DNA of 62,365 nt. Origin: Ignavibacteriales bacterium. GTDB taxonomy: Bacteria; Bacteroidota; Ignavibacteria; Ignavibacteriales; SURF-24. Within the stretch, counting starts at the first letter, position 1; every line of letters starts with the position of its first letter. Made by a program: the position numbers and the translations under genes. The notes beneath the pieces are model-generated. The model was not told where the DNA came from, did not search any database, and worked only from the letters and a program-made list of their open reading frames with translations. Location of the stretch: the NCBI GenBank assembly GCA_026390815.1, contig JAPLFH010000005.1, positions 1 to 62,365 on the forward strand, in the 5' to 3' direction. Shown piece by piece: positions 24,065 through 32,909 of the stretch.

Positions 24065-25436
24065 TTGCTGCTGCTTCCATAACTGATTCTGATAATGTTG
24101 GGTGTGCGTGAACAGTTTTAATTATTGATTCATAAGTTGCTTCCAGGGATTTTGCCAAAGTGAATTCAGCTATCAATTCAGTTGCTTCAGCTCCAATGAT
24201 ATGTGCACCGAGAAGTTCGCCATACTTTGCATCAAAAATACATTTAACAAATCCTTCTCTTTCACCAGCTGCAAATGCTTTTCCGCTTGCACTAAAAGGA
24301 AACTTACCAACTTTAATTTCATATCCTTCTTCTATTGCGCGTTTTTCTGTTAAACCAACACTGGCAACCTGTGGCTGGCAATAGGTACAGCCAGGGATTG
24401 TTTCATAATCAACTTCGGGTGGATTCAAACCTTTAATAGTTTCCACACAATGAATTCCTTCCGCCGATGCAACATGAGCAAGCCACGGTGGACCAATCAC
24501 ATCACCAATTGCAAAAACATTTTTTAGGTTGGTTTGATAAGAATGCTTATCAATTTTAATATGATTTTTGAATAACTCAACTCCAAGTTCTTCAAGACCA
24601 AATCCTTCCACATTTCCAACAATTCCAATTGCATTTACAACTACATCTGCAGTAAGAGTTTTGGATTCACCATCTTTTAAAATTTTAACTTCAACTTTAT
24701 CGCCTTTCACTTCAGCATTTTCAACTGTGGTTTTCGTAAGAATAGTAATCCCCTTTTTCCTGAACTCCTTTTCGAGCAATTCACTTACTTCTTTATCTTC
24801 AATCGGAAGAATGTTGTCCATCATTTCTATAAGTGTGATTTTAGTTCCAAATACATTGTAGAAATAAGCAAACTCTACTCCGATTGCACCCGCCCCGATT
24901 ATTATCATTTCTTTTGGTAACTCTGGTAGGTTCATTGCCTCTGTACTTGTAATAATTTTCTTTCTATCAATTGGGATTTGGGGGATTGTTCTTGTTCGTG
25001 CTCCAGTAGCTATAATAATTTTACCTGCTTCAACAGTTTCAATTATTTTATCTTCGTTGGCATAAACATCAATCCTGGAATTGCTGATAAGTTTTCCAAA
25101 ACCTTTTATTCTTTCAATTTTGTTTTTCTTCATCAGGAATTCAACGTTTTTAGAAATCCTATCGGCAATATCTCTGCTTCTTTTAATAATTTTCTGAAAG
25201 TCGAAAGAAATGTTTTCAACTTTGATTCCGTAATTTGGAGCATATTTTAACTTTTCGAAAAATTCAGCACTTTTAAGAAGAGATTTAGTCGGAATGCAAC
25301 CCCAGTTTAAGCAAATACCACCAAGATTGTCTTTTTCAATTATTGCTGTTTTTAATCCTAACTGCACCGCTCTTATGCCAGCAACGTAACCACCAGGACC
25401 TCCGCCAAGAATTGCAATATCAAACGATTTGGACAT
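24036..25436 (-). CDS. lpdA: dihydrolipoyl dehydrogenase (E3)
   Basis: 466 residues. The FAD-binding motif GGGPGG is at 11-16 and the redox-active disulfide is C42-C47 (GGICLNWGCIPTKSLL). The second Rossmann motif is GAGAIGVEFAYF, and the C-terminal active-site histidine is in HAHPTLSESV. It regenerates oxidised lipoamide with NAD+. It heads the lpd-lipB-E1-E2-lipA series, with GAGGG before the ATG. Confidence 0.96.
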   Translation of the reverse strand: MSKSFDIAILGGGPGGYVAGIRAVQLGLKTAIIEKDNLGGICLNWGCIPTKSLLKSAEFFEKLKYAPNYGIKVENISFDFQKIIKRSRDIADRISKNVEFLMKKNKIERIKGFGKLISNSRIDVYANEDKIIETVEAGKIIIATGARTRTIPQIPIDRKKIITSTEAMNLPELPKEMIIIGAGAIGVEFAYFYNVFGTKITLIEMMDNILPIEDKEVSELLEKEFRKKGITILTKTTVENAEVKGDKVEVKILKDGESKTLTADVVVNAIGIVGNVEGFGLEELGVELFKNHIKIDKHSYQTNLKNVFAIGDVIGPPWLAHVASAEGIHCVETIKGLNPPEVDYETIPGCTYCQPQVASVGLTEKRAIEEGYEIKVGKFPFSASGKAFAAGEREGFVKCIFDAKYGELLGAHIIGAEATELIAEFTLAKSLEATYESIIKTVHAHPTLSESVMEAAANAYGEAIHI

Positions 25437-25578
25437 TGAACCCTCTTTATTATATCTGTAATAGATTTAAGATATTAAATATTAAGTACAAATTCTATAA
25501 CACAATCTGGCTAAAATTAGTTTATAATTTTTATTGTTTGCTGATTTAATATTAATCTACAGAAAGAATTGTTCGATT

Positions 25579-25626
25579 GTTTAATTGCTAAATTGTTTTT
25601 AACAATTGAACAATTAGCAATTAAAC
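25579..25626. terminator. long imperfect inverted repeat, possible terminator
   Basis: GTTTAATTGCTAAATTGTT at 25579-25597 and AACAATTAGCAATTAAAC at 25609-25626 form an AT-only stem of about 17 bp downstream of the DMT transporter gene. It lacks a GC clamp and a T-tract, so termination is uncertain. Confidence 0.4.
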
Positions 25627-25662
25627 CGATTTAAACTTTTTTCTAATTCCAATTGCTTGGTT

Positions 25663-26523
25663 TTAAGATAGTACTATAAAAATTACTCCACAAAACATCA
25701 GAAAAGCTCCCAGCAATCTTTCCTGCAAATGAGGTTCATCCAGAATGTAGTGGCCAAGAAATACAGAAATCATTCCTGACACTCTTTTAAGTGAAATTAC
25801 ATAAGCAACTAATGTTAGTGAAAGTGCGGTCATTTGAAAAATATATGTTGTAGTTGTGAACAGACTCATAATAACCAAATTTTTTCTATCGTGATTAATT
25901 TGAGAAAAATCCAACTTCCCTCTAAAGTAAACCACAATTGTAATCCCGATAAAAACAAAAATATTAACAAAAAGAATATGCTGGATTACCGAAGAGTTGT
26001 TGATAGATATTTTATCGAAGTTAGCCGAGACCGCCCAGATAACTGCGACAATTAGCATATACCGCGTTCCTTTGTTAACTATCAAAGATTTTAATGGAGC
26101 TAAAATATTTCTGGATTTAAGATTAACATTCAGAAGATAAGAACCAATAACTATTAACACCATTCCAACTACACCCCAGAATTTAGGAAACTCACCAACA
26201 AGTATTGGCGAAGTTAATAGAAGAAACAGTGGTGTAAAACTAAGCATCGGAACAACTTCAGAAATATCACCTTCAGAAATTGCACGCATATAAAGCAGAG
26301 AAGCAAAAACATTTATTGTTCCGGTCATCGTCAAAGCAAAAAAGAATTTTGAATTAAGTTTAAGTTCGATGAAAAAAAACGCTGGCAAAAAAATAAGTAT
26401 TGGCAAAATGTTGTTGCACCACGAAATCATATATGGATTGACACCATTTAGCGATGCTTTCTTTGAGAAAAGATTTCTGAATGCTTCTGAAAAAGGATTG
26501 AGTCCGGCAAAGATTAACCACAT
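25663..26523 (-). CDS. EamA/DMT-superfamily membrane transporter
   Basis: 286 residues with about ten predicted membrane segments in two repeats of five, the architecture of 10-TMS drug/metabolite exporters. Typical segments are GTINVFASLLYMRAISEGDISEVVPML in the first half and LVAYVISLKRVSGMISVFLGHYIL in the second. Substrate unknown. A single gene, not obviously linked to its neighbours. Confidence 0.85.
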   Translation of the reverse strand: MWLIFAGLNPFSEAFRNLFSKKASLNGVNPYMISWCNNILPILIFLPAFFFIELKLNSKFFFALTMTGTINVFASLLYMRAISEGDISEVVPMLSFTPLFLLLTSPILVGEFPKFWGVVGMVLIVIGSYLLNVNLKSRNILAPLKSLIVNKGTRYMLIVAVIWAVSANFDKISINNSSVIQHILFVNIFVFIGITIVVYFRGKLDFSQINHDRKNLVIMSLFTTTTYIFQMTALSLTLVAYVISLKRVSGMISVFLGHYILDEPHLQERLLGAFLMFCGVIFIVLS

Positions 26524-26587
26524 AAATAATATTTAGGATTTTAGATTAAAAATTGTTTTGGGAAATATAAGAATTTTAAATTGGAAA

Positions 26588-27298
26588 TCAGGAAACGTTG
26601 TCCAGCAGCATAAACTCATTTGATTTGGATTGTATTGCTTCAGTAAGGTTTTTGTCCTGGTATTTACAAATCTTTATTAATGGGCAAATTGAGCATTTAG
26701 GATTTTGTGGGCGGCAGATTTCCCTTCCCAACCTTATAAGGTTTGTGTGGAATGAATGGGCAATCTTTTCTGGGAAATCCTTGTTGACTGCAAAAAAAGT
26801 TTTATCAGGTGTCTTTGTTTTTACTAGACCAATTCTGTTTAAAGTACGATGAACATGAGTATCAATCGGGCATATATTTCTATCAAGAGAAAACAATAAA
26901 ACGCAGCTTGCCGTTTTTACTCCAACTCCATCAAATTTTGTTAATTCTTCAATGGCAGAATTATTTTCTAAACTGAGAATAAAATCCAAAGATATTTTGG
27001 CGTTTTTTTTCTGTAAGAAAGATAAAACGTTTTTAATCGCTTTCGATTTTTGATTTCCTAATCCTGCAACTTTTATTTCCTTTTCAATTTGCGATCTGGT
27101 TGCTTCAGCGGCATCAGTCCATGCTGGAAATTTCGTCTTTAACTTTTTATACGCCTGGTACGAGTTTCTATCATTTGTATTTTGGGAAAGGATTGTTGCA
27201 ATCAGCATATCTAAAGGATTAGGTAGATTAGAATTTCTTGAAGGAACACCAAATCTTTTTACAAGTAATTGATTGATTTTAATTATTTCATTTTCCAT
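26588..27298 (-). CDS. nth: endonuclease III-type DNA glycosylase/AP lyase
   Basis: 236 residues. The helix-hairpin-helix with catalytic K128 (FDGVGVKTAS) is followed by D146 (PIDTHVHR). A C-terminal [4Fe-4S] motif C-x6-C-x2-C-x5-C (CRPQNPKCSICPLIKIC) is present. It excises oxidised pyrimidines and nicks the strand in base excision repair. The IDTHV variant of the usual VDTHV motif is within family range. Confidence 0.92.
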   Translation of the reverse strand: MENEIIKINQLLVKRFGVPSRNSNLPNPLDMLIATILSQNTNDRNSYQAYKKLKTKFPAWTDAAEATRSQIEKEIKVAGLGNQKSKAIKNVLSFLQKKNAKISLDFILSLENNSAIEELTKFDGVGVKTASCVLLFSLDRNICPIDTHVHRTLNRIGLVKTKTPDKTFFAVNKDFPEKIAHSFHTNLIRLGREICRPQNPKCSICPLIKICKYQDKNLTEAIQSKSNEFMLLDNVS

Positions 27299-27528
27299 TG
27301 ATGAGATTAATCCAAAAAGTCGAATGATGTTATTATTGTCGAATCCATTAGTAACTCACCTTACGCAAAACATTTAATGGTATAACCACGTCCCTGCCTT
27401 TGCCGGCAGGCAGGCTTCAGGACGTGGACGAATCAACACGATGTATACTACCGGCTTTAGCCGCAAAAACAAACTTGTTTTATGGCTAAAGCCTGAATTA
27501 TTTGGGCTTGTTTAATCCCCTCCATGAA
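27299..27528. repeat. intergenic palindromes beside the insertion sequence
   Basis: No gene. CCACGTCC (27386-27393) and GGACGTGG (27420-27427) form a stem whose loop contains the GC-rich insert CTGCCTTTGCCGGCAGGCAGG. GGCTTTAGCC (about 27453) and GGCTAAAGCC (about 27483) form further repeats. The left half of a TAATCCCCTCCAT palindrome abuts the insertion sequence. Confidence 0.6.
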
Positions 27529-29230
27529 GAGGCTGTGTTAAAATCTACTTGCCAGAGCAGTTATTTTTCCGTTGTCTTGTATTCCGAAGTTAATTATCCA
27601 TAAATTTAATTTGCCTCTTTTTTCACAGCCTTATAATTTGGATAAAAAAACGGCGTTTTATACCGTTTTCCATTTATAGTTTTCTATTTTCATCAATAAG
27701 TTCTCAAATACTTCTATGTTGACCAATCGCTTTAAATTATACACCGTTGCGTAAATGTTTATCTCTGTCATTACTTTCTTCAATCCACGCAGCAACAGCG
27801 GTATCTTTCCCATCAGGTATTTTATTGTTCCGAATGGATGCTCTACTATCGTCTTCCTAATTGCTGTCTTTGTCTTTCCTATTTTGCTCATCATCTTTTT
27901 CTTATACTCATCACGCCACTTCTGATTTAAATATCGTTGAACCATTCGTCCTTTCTTTGACTCTGTGCAATGACTCCTCATTGGACATCCTGCACATTCA
28001 ATTCCCCTATATATGTTTGCCAGTGACTTCCTTTTCAATTTATGCTTTTGTACTAATACTAAGCTTTTCCCCTCCGAACATTTATATTCATCTTTCTCTG
28101 AATCATACCCGAATTTGATTTCTTCTTTATCTCGGCTTGTCTTTTCTTGCGATATATATATCTTGATTCCTTTGCCTCCGGCGGATTCTTTCTTTTCTAC
28201 TGCTTCTATTAAATCGAGATTGTTGTATCCTCTGTCGGCTATTACTTCTTCCGGTAATTCTCCTAATTCTTCTTTTATTGATTCCACCATTCGGGGAAGC
28301 ATTCCCAAATCAGTTTCATCTGTTACTACTTCGCTGTCTGCTATCATCTTGTTTGCTTCATCTACGACTATCTGTACATTGTATGCCGGTATCTTTCCAT
28401 CTCTGCTTTTCATAAGACGCGCTTCCGGGTCTGAGGCACTTATATATTTTCGATGCTCTTTTTCTAATGTCTCTTTCTGCTCCCGCAGCTCTTCTACTTG
28501 CTTTTGTAGCTCTACTATCTTTTCTAAATATTTACGGCTCGCAGTTTCACCTTCATTTCCTTCATCTTCATCCAACTCATCATCACGTCTGTCGCTCTCG
28601 GCTATCTTGCTTAAGTATTCCTCTATCTTCTTGTCTATTCCTTTTAGCTTTGTTTCTATCTTTTCTACTGAAAGCATATCTCGGTTTGTATTTGCCTTTA
28701 CTTTACTTCCATCTATTGCTACTGTCTTCAGCTTGATATAACCGTTATCCTTTAGAAATTCTCTGAACTTCTTTGTTACAAACTTTATATTCTCTCCGTT
28801 TTCTTTTCTGTAATTTGATATCGTCCAGTGATCTGGCGTTAAGTTTCCTAATAGCCACATTACTTCTTTATTCCTATATGTCTCAACTTCTAATTTCCTT
28901 GAACTGCTTATCCCGTTAAAGTATCCATACAAATACAGCTTCAACATTATTGAGTCATGATATTTCGGTCTACCGGCTTCCGTTTCCCTTGCTTTTTTAA
29001 ATTTCTCTTGGTTACCTAAAACTATTGAATCTACTATCTTATCTATTATTCTTACCGGATTGTCTGCCTCTACTAAGTCATCAAGGCTGCTCATAAGTTG
29101 GTATTGATATCTATCAGCCGATTGTATGTATTTCATTTTATGACCAAAACTTTTCCCGTAAAATTATTAATTTATTTTGAGCTTTCATATTAATTTTGTA
29201 TAACTTGACTAATAATTTTCACACAGCCTC
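27529..29230 (-). mobile_element. complete insertion sequence (IS1182-like), 1702 bp
   Basis: Ends are GAGGCTGTGTTAAAAT on the left and its near complement on the right (ATTTTCACACAGCCTC), with one mismatch over 16 bp. It is flanked by TGAA on both sides (27525-27528 and 29231-29234), a 4-bp target duplication. One transposase gene fills it. The joined flanks rebuild an imperfect palindrome, TTAATCCCCTCCAT-GA-ATGGCGGGGTTAA, with the target at its tip. Confidence 0.88.
27658..29136 (-). CDS. IS1182-like DDE transposase
   Basis: 492 residues. N-terminal DUF772-type domain (GRPKYHDSIMLKLYLYGYFNGISSSRKLE) and a DDE catalytic triad at D142 (VAIDGSKVKA), D301 (IADRGYNNLD) and E432 (VEHPFGTIKYLMG). 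A coiled-coil insertion of about 80 residues (170-235) lies between the first two acidic residues. A cysteine-containing segment, CAGCPMRSHCTESKKG, precedes the last motif. The frame is intact, so the element may still be active. Confidence 0.93.
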   Translation of the reverse strand: MKYIQSADRYQYQLMSSLDDLVEADNPVRIIDKIVDSIVLGNQEKFKKARETEAGRPKYHDSIMLKLYLYGYFNGISSSRKLEVETYRNKEVMWLLGNLTPDHWTISNYRKENGENIKFVTKKFREFLKDNGYIKLKTVAIDGSKVKANTNRDMLSVEKIETKLKGIDKKIEEYLSKIAESDRRDDELDEDEGNEGETASRKYLEKIVELQKQVEELREQKETLEKEHRKYISASDPEARLMKSRDGKIPAYNVQIVVDEANKMIADSEVVTDETDLGMLPRMVESIKEELGELPEEVIADRGYNNLDLIEAVEKKESAGGKGIKIYISQEKTSRDKEEIKFGYDSEKDEYKCSEGKSLVLVQKHKLKRKSLANIYRGIECAGCPMRSHCTESKKGRMVQRYLNQKWRDEYKKKMMSKIGKTKTAIRKTIVEHPFGTIKYLMGKIPLLLRGLKKVMTEINIYATVYNLKRLVNIEVFENLLMKIENYKWKTV

Positions 29231-29326
29231 TGAATGGCGGGGTTAATAAGTAAAAGTCTGCGAGAGGAGAGTTATTAATTATCCTCAGTAAAAAAAGGGC
29301 GAAACAATGTTCCGAGCTAAAGTTTT

Positions 29327-30259
29327 TTACATCACTAAAGCCATTATTGCTTTTTGAACATGCAGACGATTCTCTGCTTCATCGAATACAACCGAGTTGG
29401 AAGAATCAATCACTTCGTTTACAACTTCATCTCCGCGATGAGCCGGCAGACAATGAAGGAATAAATAATCATCTTTAGCATTCTTTACTAATTCCGGATT
29501 AACCTGGTACTTCTGGAATTTTTTCTTCCGTTCAGTAGCTTCTGCTTCTTGCCCCATACTTGCCCAAACATCTGTATAGATTATGTCAGCATCTTTAACC
29601 GCAGCAATGGGATCATCAATAATTTCAACTTTGCTTCCCATATACTTAGCATTTTCTACAGATTCATTAACTACAAAATCGGCAGGTTTATAACCGGATG
29701 GAGATGCAATTGCTATATCCATTCCTACTTTTGAGCAGCCGTGCAAAAGACTATGAGCCATATTGTTTCCATCGCCGATGTATGCAAGTTTTAACCCTCT
29801 CAGTGTTCTTTTCTTTTCAAGGATTGTAAACAGGTCGGATAGTACCTGGCAAGGATGATGCAAGTCCGTCAATCCGTTAATAACTGGAATTGAACCATTC
29901 TTCGCAAGATCGATTACATCCTGATGATCGAAAGTACGGATCATTATTCCATCCAGGTAACGTGAAAGTACCTTTGCAGTATCCGATACACTTTCACTTT
30001 TTTTCAATTGCATATCATTCTGATTGAAATACAAACCAGTTCCACCAAGCTCGTAAATTCCAACCTCAAAAGAAACTCTTGTTCTTGTAGAAGGTTTGGA
30101 GAATATCATTCCCAATTTTTTTCCTTCAAGCACTTTATGCTGTTCACCAATTAATCGTTTCTTTTTTAATAATTCGCTCAGCTCAAAGATTTGATAAATT
30201 TCTTCAAGTGATAAATGGTTAATTTCAATAAGGCTTTTGCCTTTCATATTGATTGCCAT
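29327..30259 (-). CDS. argF: ornithine carbamoyltransferase
   Basis: 310 residues from an ATG with AGGAGA 8 bases upstream. The carbamoyl phosphate motif STRTR is at 57-61, the ornithine-binding HCLPAHRG motif is near residue 267, and HPCQVLSDL is present. It makes citrulline from ornithine and carbamoyl phosphate, or the reverse. No other arg gene lies beside it, but arcC does, so it may serve catabolic carbamoyl phosphate release or an anabolic route; sequence alone does not decide. Confidence 0.94.
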   Translation of the reverse strand: MAINMKGKSLIEINHLSLEEIYQIFELSELLKKKRLIGEQHKVLEGKKLGMIFSKPSTRTRVSFEVGIYELGGTGLYFNQNDMQLKKSESVSDTAKVLSRYLDGIMIRTFDHQDVIDLAKNGSIPVINGLTDLHHPCQVLSDLFTILEKKRTLRGLKLAYIGDGNNMAHSLLHGCSKVGMDIAIASPSGYKPADFVVNESVENAKYMGSKVEIIDDPIAAVKDADIIYTDVWASMGQEAEATERKKKFQKYQVNPELVKNAKDDYLFLHCLPAHRGDEVVNEVIDSSNSVVFDEAENRLHVQKAIMALVM

Positions 30260-30284
30260 AATTTTCTCCTATTTAGTTTTAAGG

Positions 30285-30408
30285 TTCATCAAGTTTGAAA
30301 GTTAAAAAGTTCATCAAGTTTGAAAGTTAAAAAGTTTATCAAGTTTGAAAGTTAAAAAGTTTATCAAGGTTGAAAGTTAAAAAGTTTATCAAGCTGAAAG
30401 TTACAAAG
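30285..30408. repeat. 25-bp tandem repeat, five units
   Basis: Units starting at 30285, 30310, 30335, 30360 and 30385 read TT(C/T)ATCAAGTTTGAAAG followed by TTAAAAAG, with few substitutions in the last two. The next 100 bp contain partial copies in the opposite orientation (CTTGATGAACTTTCC near 30463, AACTTGACGAACCTTC near 30441). The array lies between arcC and argF, so transcripts could fold into long stems. Confidence 0.85.
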
Positions 30409-30519
30409 TTTATAAACCTTCCGAACATGACGAGCTTTCCAACTTGACGAACCTTCACTCTTGATGAACTTTCCGAAACTGATGAAGTTTTTTAACTTGC
30501 TAACTTTTTACTTGATGAA

Positions 30520-31464
30520 CTATTTAATTATTCTCGTTCCACTGTTTGGAATTCCAAGTTGCGTTGCTTCTGTAATTACAGTTTCTCTTCCAGAATTCTC
30601 TACAAATTTAATTGCTGCTAAAATCTTTGGACCCATACTTCCAGCCGGAAACTGACCCTGTTTAAAATACTCTTTTGCTTCCTCAAGATTCAAGACATCA
30701 ATTTCTTTTTGCGTTGGTTTATTGAAATTTATGCAAACCTTTGCAACATCGGTTAAAATATAATAAGTATCTGCTCCAATTTCGCTCGCAAGTAAAGCAG
30801 AAGCCAGATCTTTATCTATCACTGCATCTTCAATTGGTCTGTATGTTTTTTTTTCGTCCAGATAAACCGGAATACCACCGCCACCGCTTGCAATAACAAT
30901 ATGCCCGGCTTTAGCAAGATTGCCAATAATTTCCGCATTAATTATATCTAAAGGAATTGGAGAAGCAACTACTCTTCTCCAGCCGCGTTTTCTTGGATCT
31001 TCTTTAAAAATCCAATTATTCGCTTTAGACATTAATTCCGCTTCTTCTTTAAGATAATATGGTCCAACTGGTTTAGAGGGATCTTTGAATGAATCATCAT
31101 TTCTATCAACAAGCACCTGAGTTAAAATCGTAATGATTTTTTTGTTAATACCATATTCAATTAACAAATTACGCATCTGACGTTCTATCATATATCCAAT
31201 TTCACCTTGAGAATCGGCTACTGCAATATCGAGTGGCATTTTGGGAATATTGTAAACCGAATAACCGGCATCGCTTCTTAAATAAATATTTCCAACCTGC
31301 GGTCCATTACCATGAGTAATTACCAGGTTAAAACCCTGTTCTAAAAGCGGAATTAATTTCTTACACGTGTCGTAACTATTTTGCTCCTGTTCATCGGCTG
31401 TACCGGATTGCCCGGCACGAAGTAAGGCGTTGCCGCCAAAGGCAACAACGGCTAACTTAATCAT
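30520..31464 (-). CDS. arcC: carbamate kinase
   Basis: 314 residues. The N-terminal AFGGNALL and the THGNGPQVGN motif are those of carbamate kinases, as is the ASGGGGIPVYLDE segment. It interconverts ATP plus carbamate and ADP plus carbamoyl phosphate. Its start overlaps the stop of the upstream GTPase gene (ATGA), so the two are co-expressed. argF follows 261 bases downstream. Confidence 0.94.
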   Translation of the reverse strand: MIKLAVVAFGGNALLRAGQSGTADEQEQNSYDTCKKLIPLLEQGFNLVITHGNGPQVGNIYLRSDAGYSVYNIPKMPLDIAVADSQGEIGYMIERQMRNLLIEYGINKKIITILTQVLVDRNDDSFKDPSKPVGPYYLKEEAELMSKANNWIFKEDPRKRGWRRVVASPIPLDIINAEIIGNLAKAGHIVIASGGGGIPVYLDEKKTYRPIEDAVIDKDLASALLASEIGADTYYILTDVAKVCINFNKPTQKEIDVLNLEEAKEYFKQGQFPAGSMGPKILAAIKFVENSGRETVITEATQLGIPNSGTRIIK

Positions 31465-32780
31465 ATAATACCTTTTTCCCTAAGAACGCTTTCCACAGTT
31501 ATTGCACCAATTTCCTGCAATTCATACATAACGCGTGTTGATGGTTTATTCAATTTTAGAATTCTCCCTAAATCGATTGGTGTACCAATTATGACGGAAT
31601 CGCAATCAGTGTTATTAATGGTTGTTTCAAGATCATTAATTTGATCTTCTCCATAACCCATTGCAGGAAGAAGAATTCCAATCTTTGGATATTTTTCATA
31701 AGTGGAAGTTATTGATTTAACGGTATAAGGTCTTGGATCAACTATTTCAGCAGCTCCATAATTCATAGCTGCAATTGTTCCAGCACCATATTCCATTTCA
31801 CCGTGTGTAAGTGTTGGTCCATCTTCTACAACAAGTACTCTTTTACCTCTTATTAATTCAGGTTTTTCAACAAAGATAGGTGAGGCTGCTTCGATAATTT
31901 CTGCATGTGGATTTATAGCACGAATATTATTTCTAACCGTTAATATATTTTTAGCGTCTGCTGAATCAATTTTATTTATAATTGCGGCATCAGCCATTCT
32001 TAAAGAGGTATTACCGGGATAATATGTTAATTCGTGCCCAGGACGATGTGGATCTACTACTGTAAATGTAACATCAGCATTATAGAATGAGCAATCATTA
32101 TTGCCACCATCCCAAAGAATTACATCAGCTTCTTTTTCCGCTTCGGCTAAAATAGCACCGTAATCCACACCTGAATATATAACTCCGCCTCTTGCAATGT
32201 GTGGTTCGTATTCTTCAATTTCCTCAATTGTGCAATCGTGAATTTTTAAATCTTCCAATGATCCAAATCTTTGAACTTTTTGTTTTACCAAATCGCCATA
32301 AGGCATTGGATGACGAATTGCCACCACTTTCTTTCCAGCTTTTTTAAGAACATCTACAACTTTTCTTGAAGTTTGAGATTTACCTGATCCGGTACGAACT
32401 GCGAGAACAGCAATAACAGGTTTATTACTTTTGATCATCGTTTGTTGTGCGCCAAGCAATTTAAATGATACCCCGGCAGCATTAACAATTGAAGCTTTGG
32501 TCATTACATAATTGAAAGGAACATCTGAATAAGAGAAAACTACTTCCTCGACTTTAAATTTTTTGATCAAATCGATTAATTCCTTCTCTTCATAAATCTT
32601 AATTCCATTTGGATATAATTTGCCTGCAAGTTCTGCCGGATAACTTCTTCCATGAATATTAGGAATTTGAGTAGCAGTAAAAGCTACAACATTGTAATCT
32701 TCATTATCTCTGTAGTAAACATTAAAGTTATGAAAATCGCGCCCTGCAGCGCCCATAATTAATACATTTTTACGAGACAT
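31461..32780 (-). CDS. cyclic 2,3-diphosphoglycerate synthetase-like P-loop protein
   Basis: 439 residues from an ATG preceded by GGAGG. An N-terminal Rossmann-like segment (VLIMGAAGRDFHNFN) is followed by a Walker A motif, GSGKS at 131-135 (AVRTGSGKSQTSRKV), and a DGGNNDCSF block. The whole matches proteins named cyclic 2,3-diphosphoglycerate synthetase after the methanogen enzyme. Mesophilic bacteria with this gene are not known to make that compound, so the name is only a family label. Operon overlap with arcC suggests a role in carbamoyl phosphate or nucleotide-linked metabolism. Confidence 0.75.
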   Translation of the reverse strand: MSRKNVLIMGAAGRDFHNFNVYYRDNEDYNVVAFTATQIPNIHGRSYPAELAGKLYPNGIKIYEEKELIDLIKKFKVEEVVFSYSDVPFNYVMTKASIVNAAGVSFKLLGAQQTMIKSNKPVIAVLAVRTGSGKSQTSRKVVDVLKKAGKKVVAIRHPMPYGDLVKQKVQRFGSLEDLKIHDCTIEEIEEYEPHIARGGVIYSGVDYGAILAEAEKEADVILWDGGNNDCSFYNADVTFTVVDPHRPGHELTYYPGNTSLRMADAAIINKIDSADAKNILTVRNNIRAINPHAEIIEAASPIFVEKPELIRGKRVLVVEDGPTLTHGEMEYGAGTIAAMNYGAAEIVDPRPYTVKSITSTYEKYPKIGILLPAMGYGEDQINDLETTINNTDCDSVIIGTPIDLGRILKLNKPSTRVMYELQEIGAITVESVLREKGII

Positions 32781-32909
32781 AAAATTAACCTCCGGGTTTG
32801 GGATCCATTATTAAATTTTTATTTATCAGTTCATCAGTTCTCTGTCTTCATTTTACATTTTTAATTATACATTCTACATTTTAATTCTGCATTCTTATAT
32901 CTTCGTTCT

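Noticed and set aside
28013-28741. 242-residue plus-strand ORF opposite the transposase
   Set aside because: Serine-rich antisense shadow of the transposase gene, with no domain or start signal.
30285-30408. CRISPR or attachment-site array at the 25-bp tandem repeat
   Set aside because: Units are directly adjacent with no spacers, and no integrase or cas gene is nearby.
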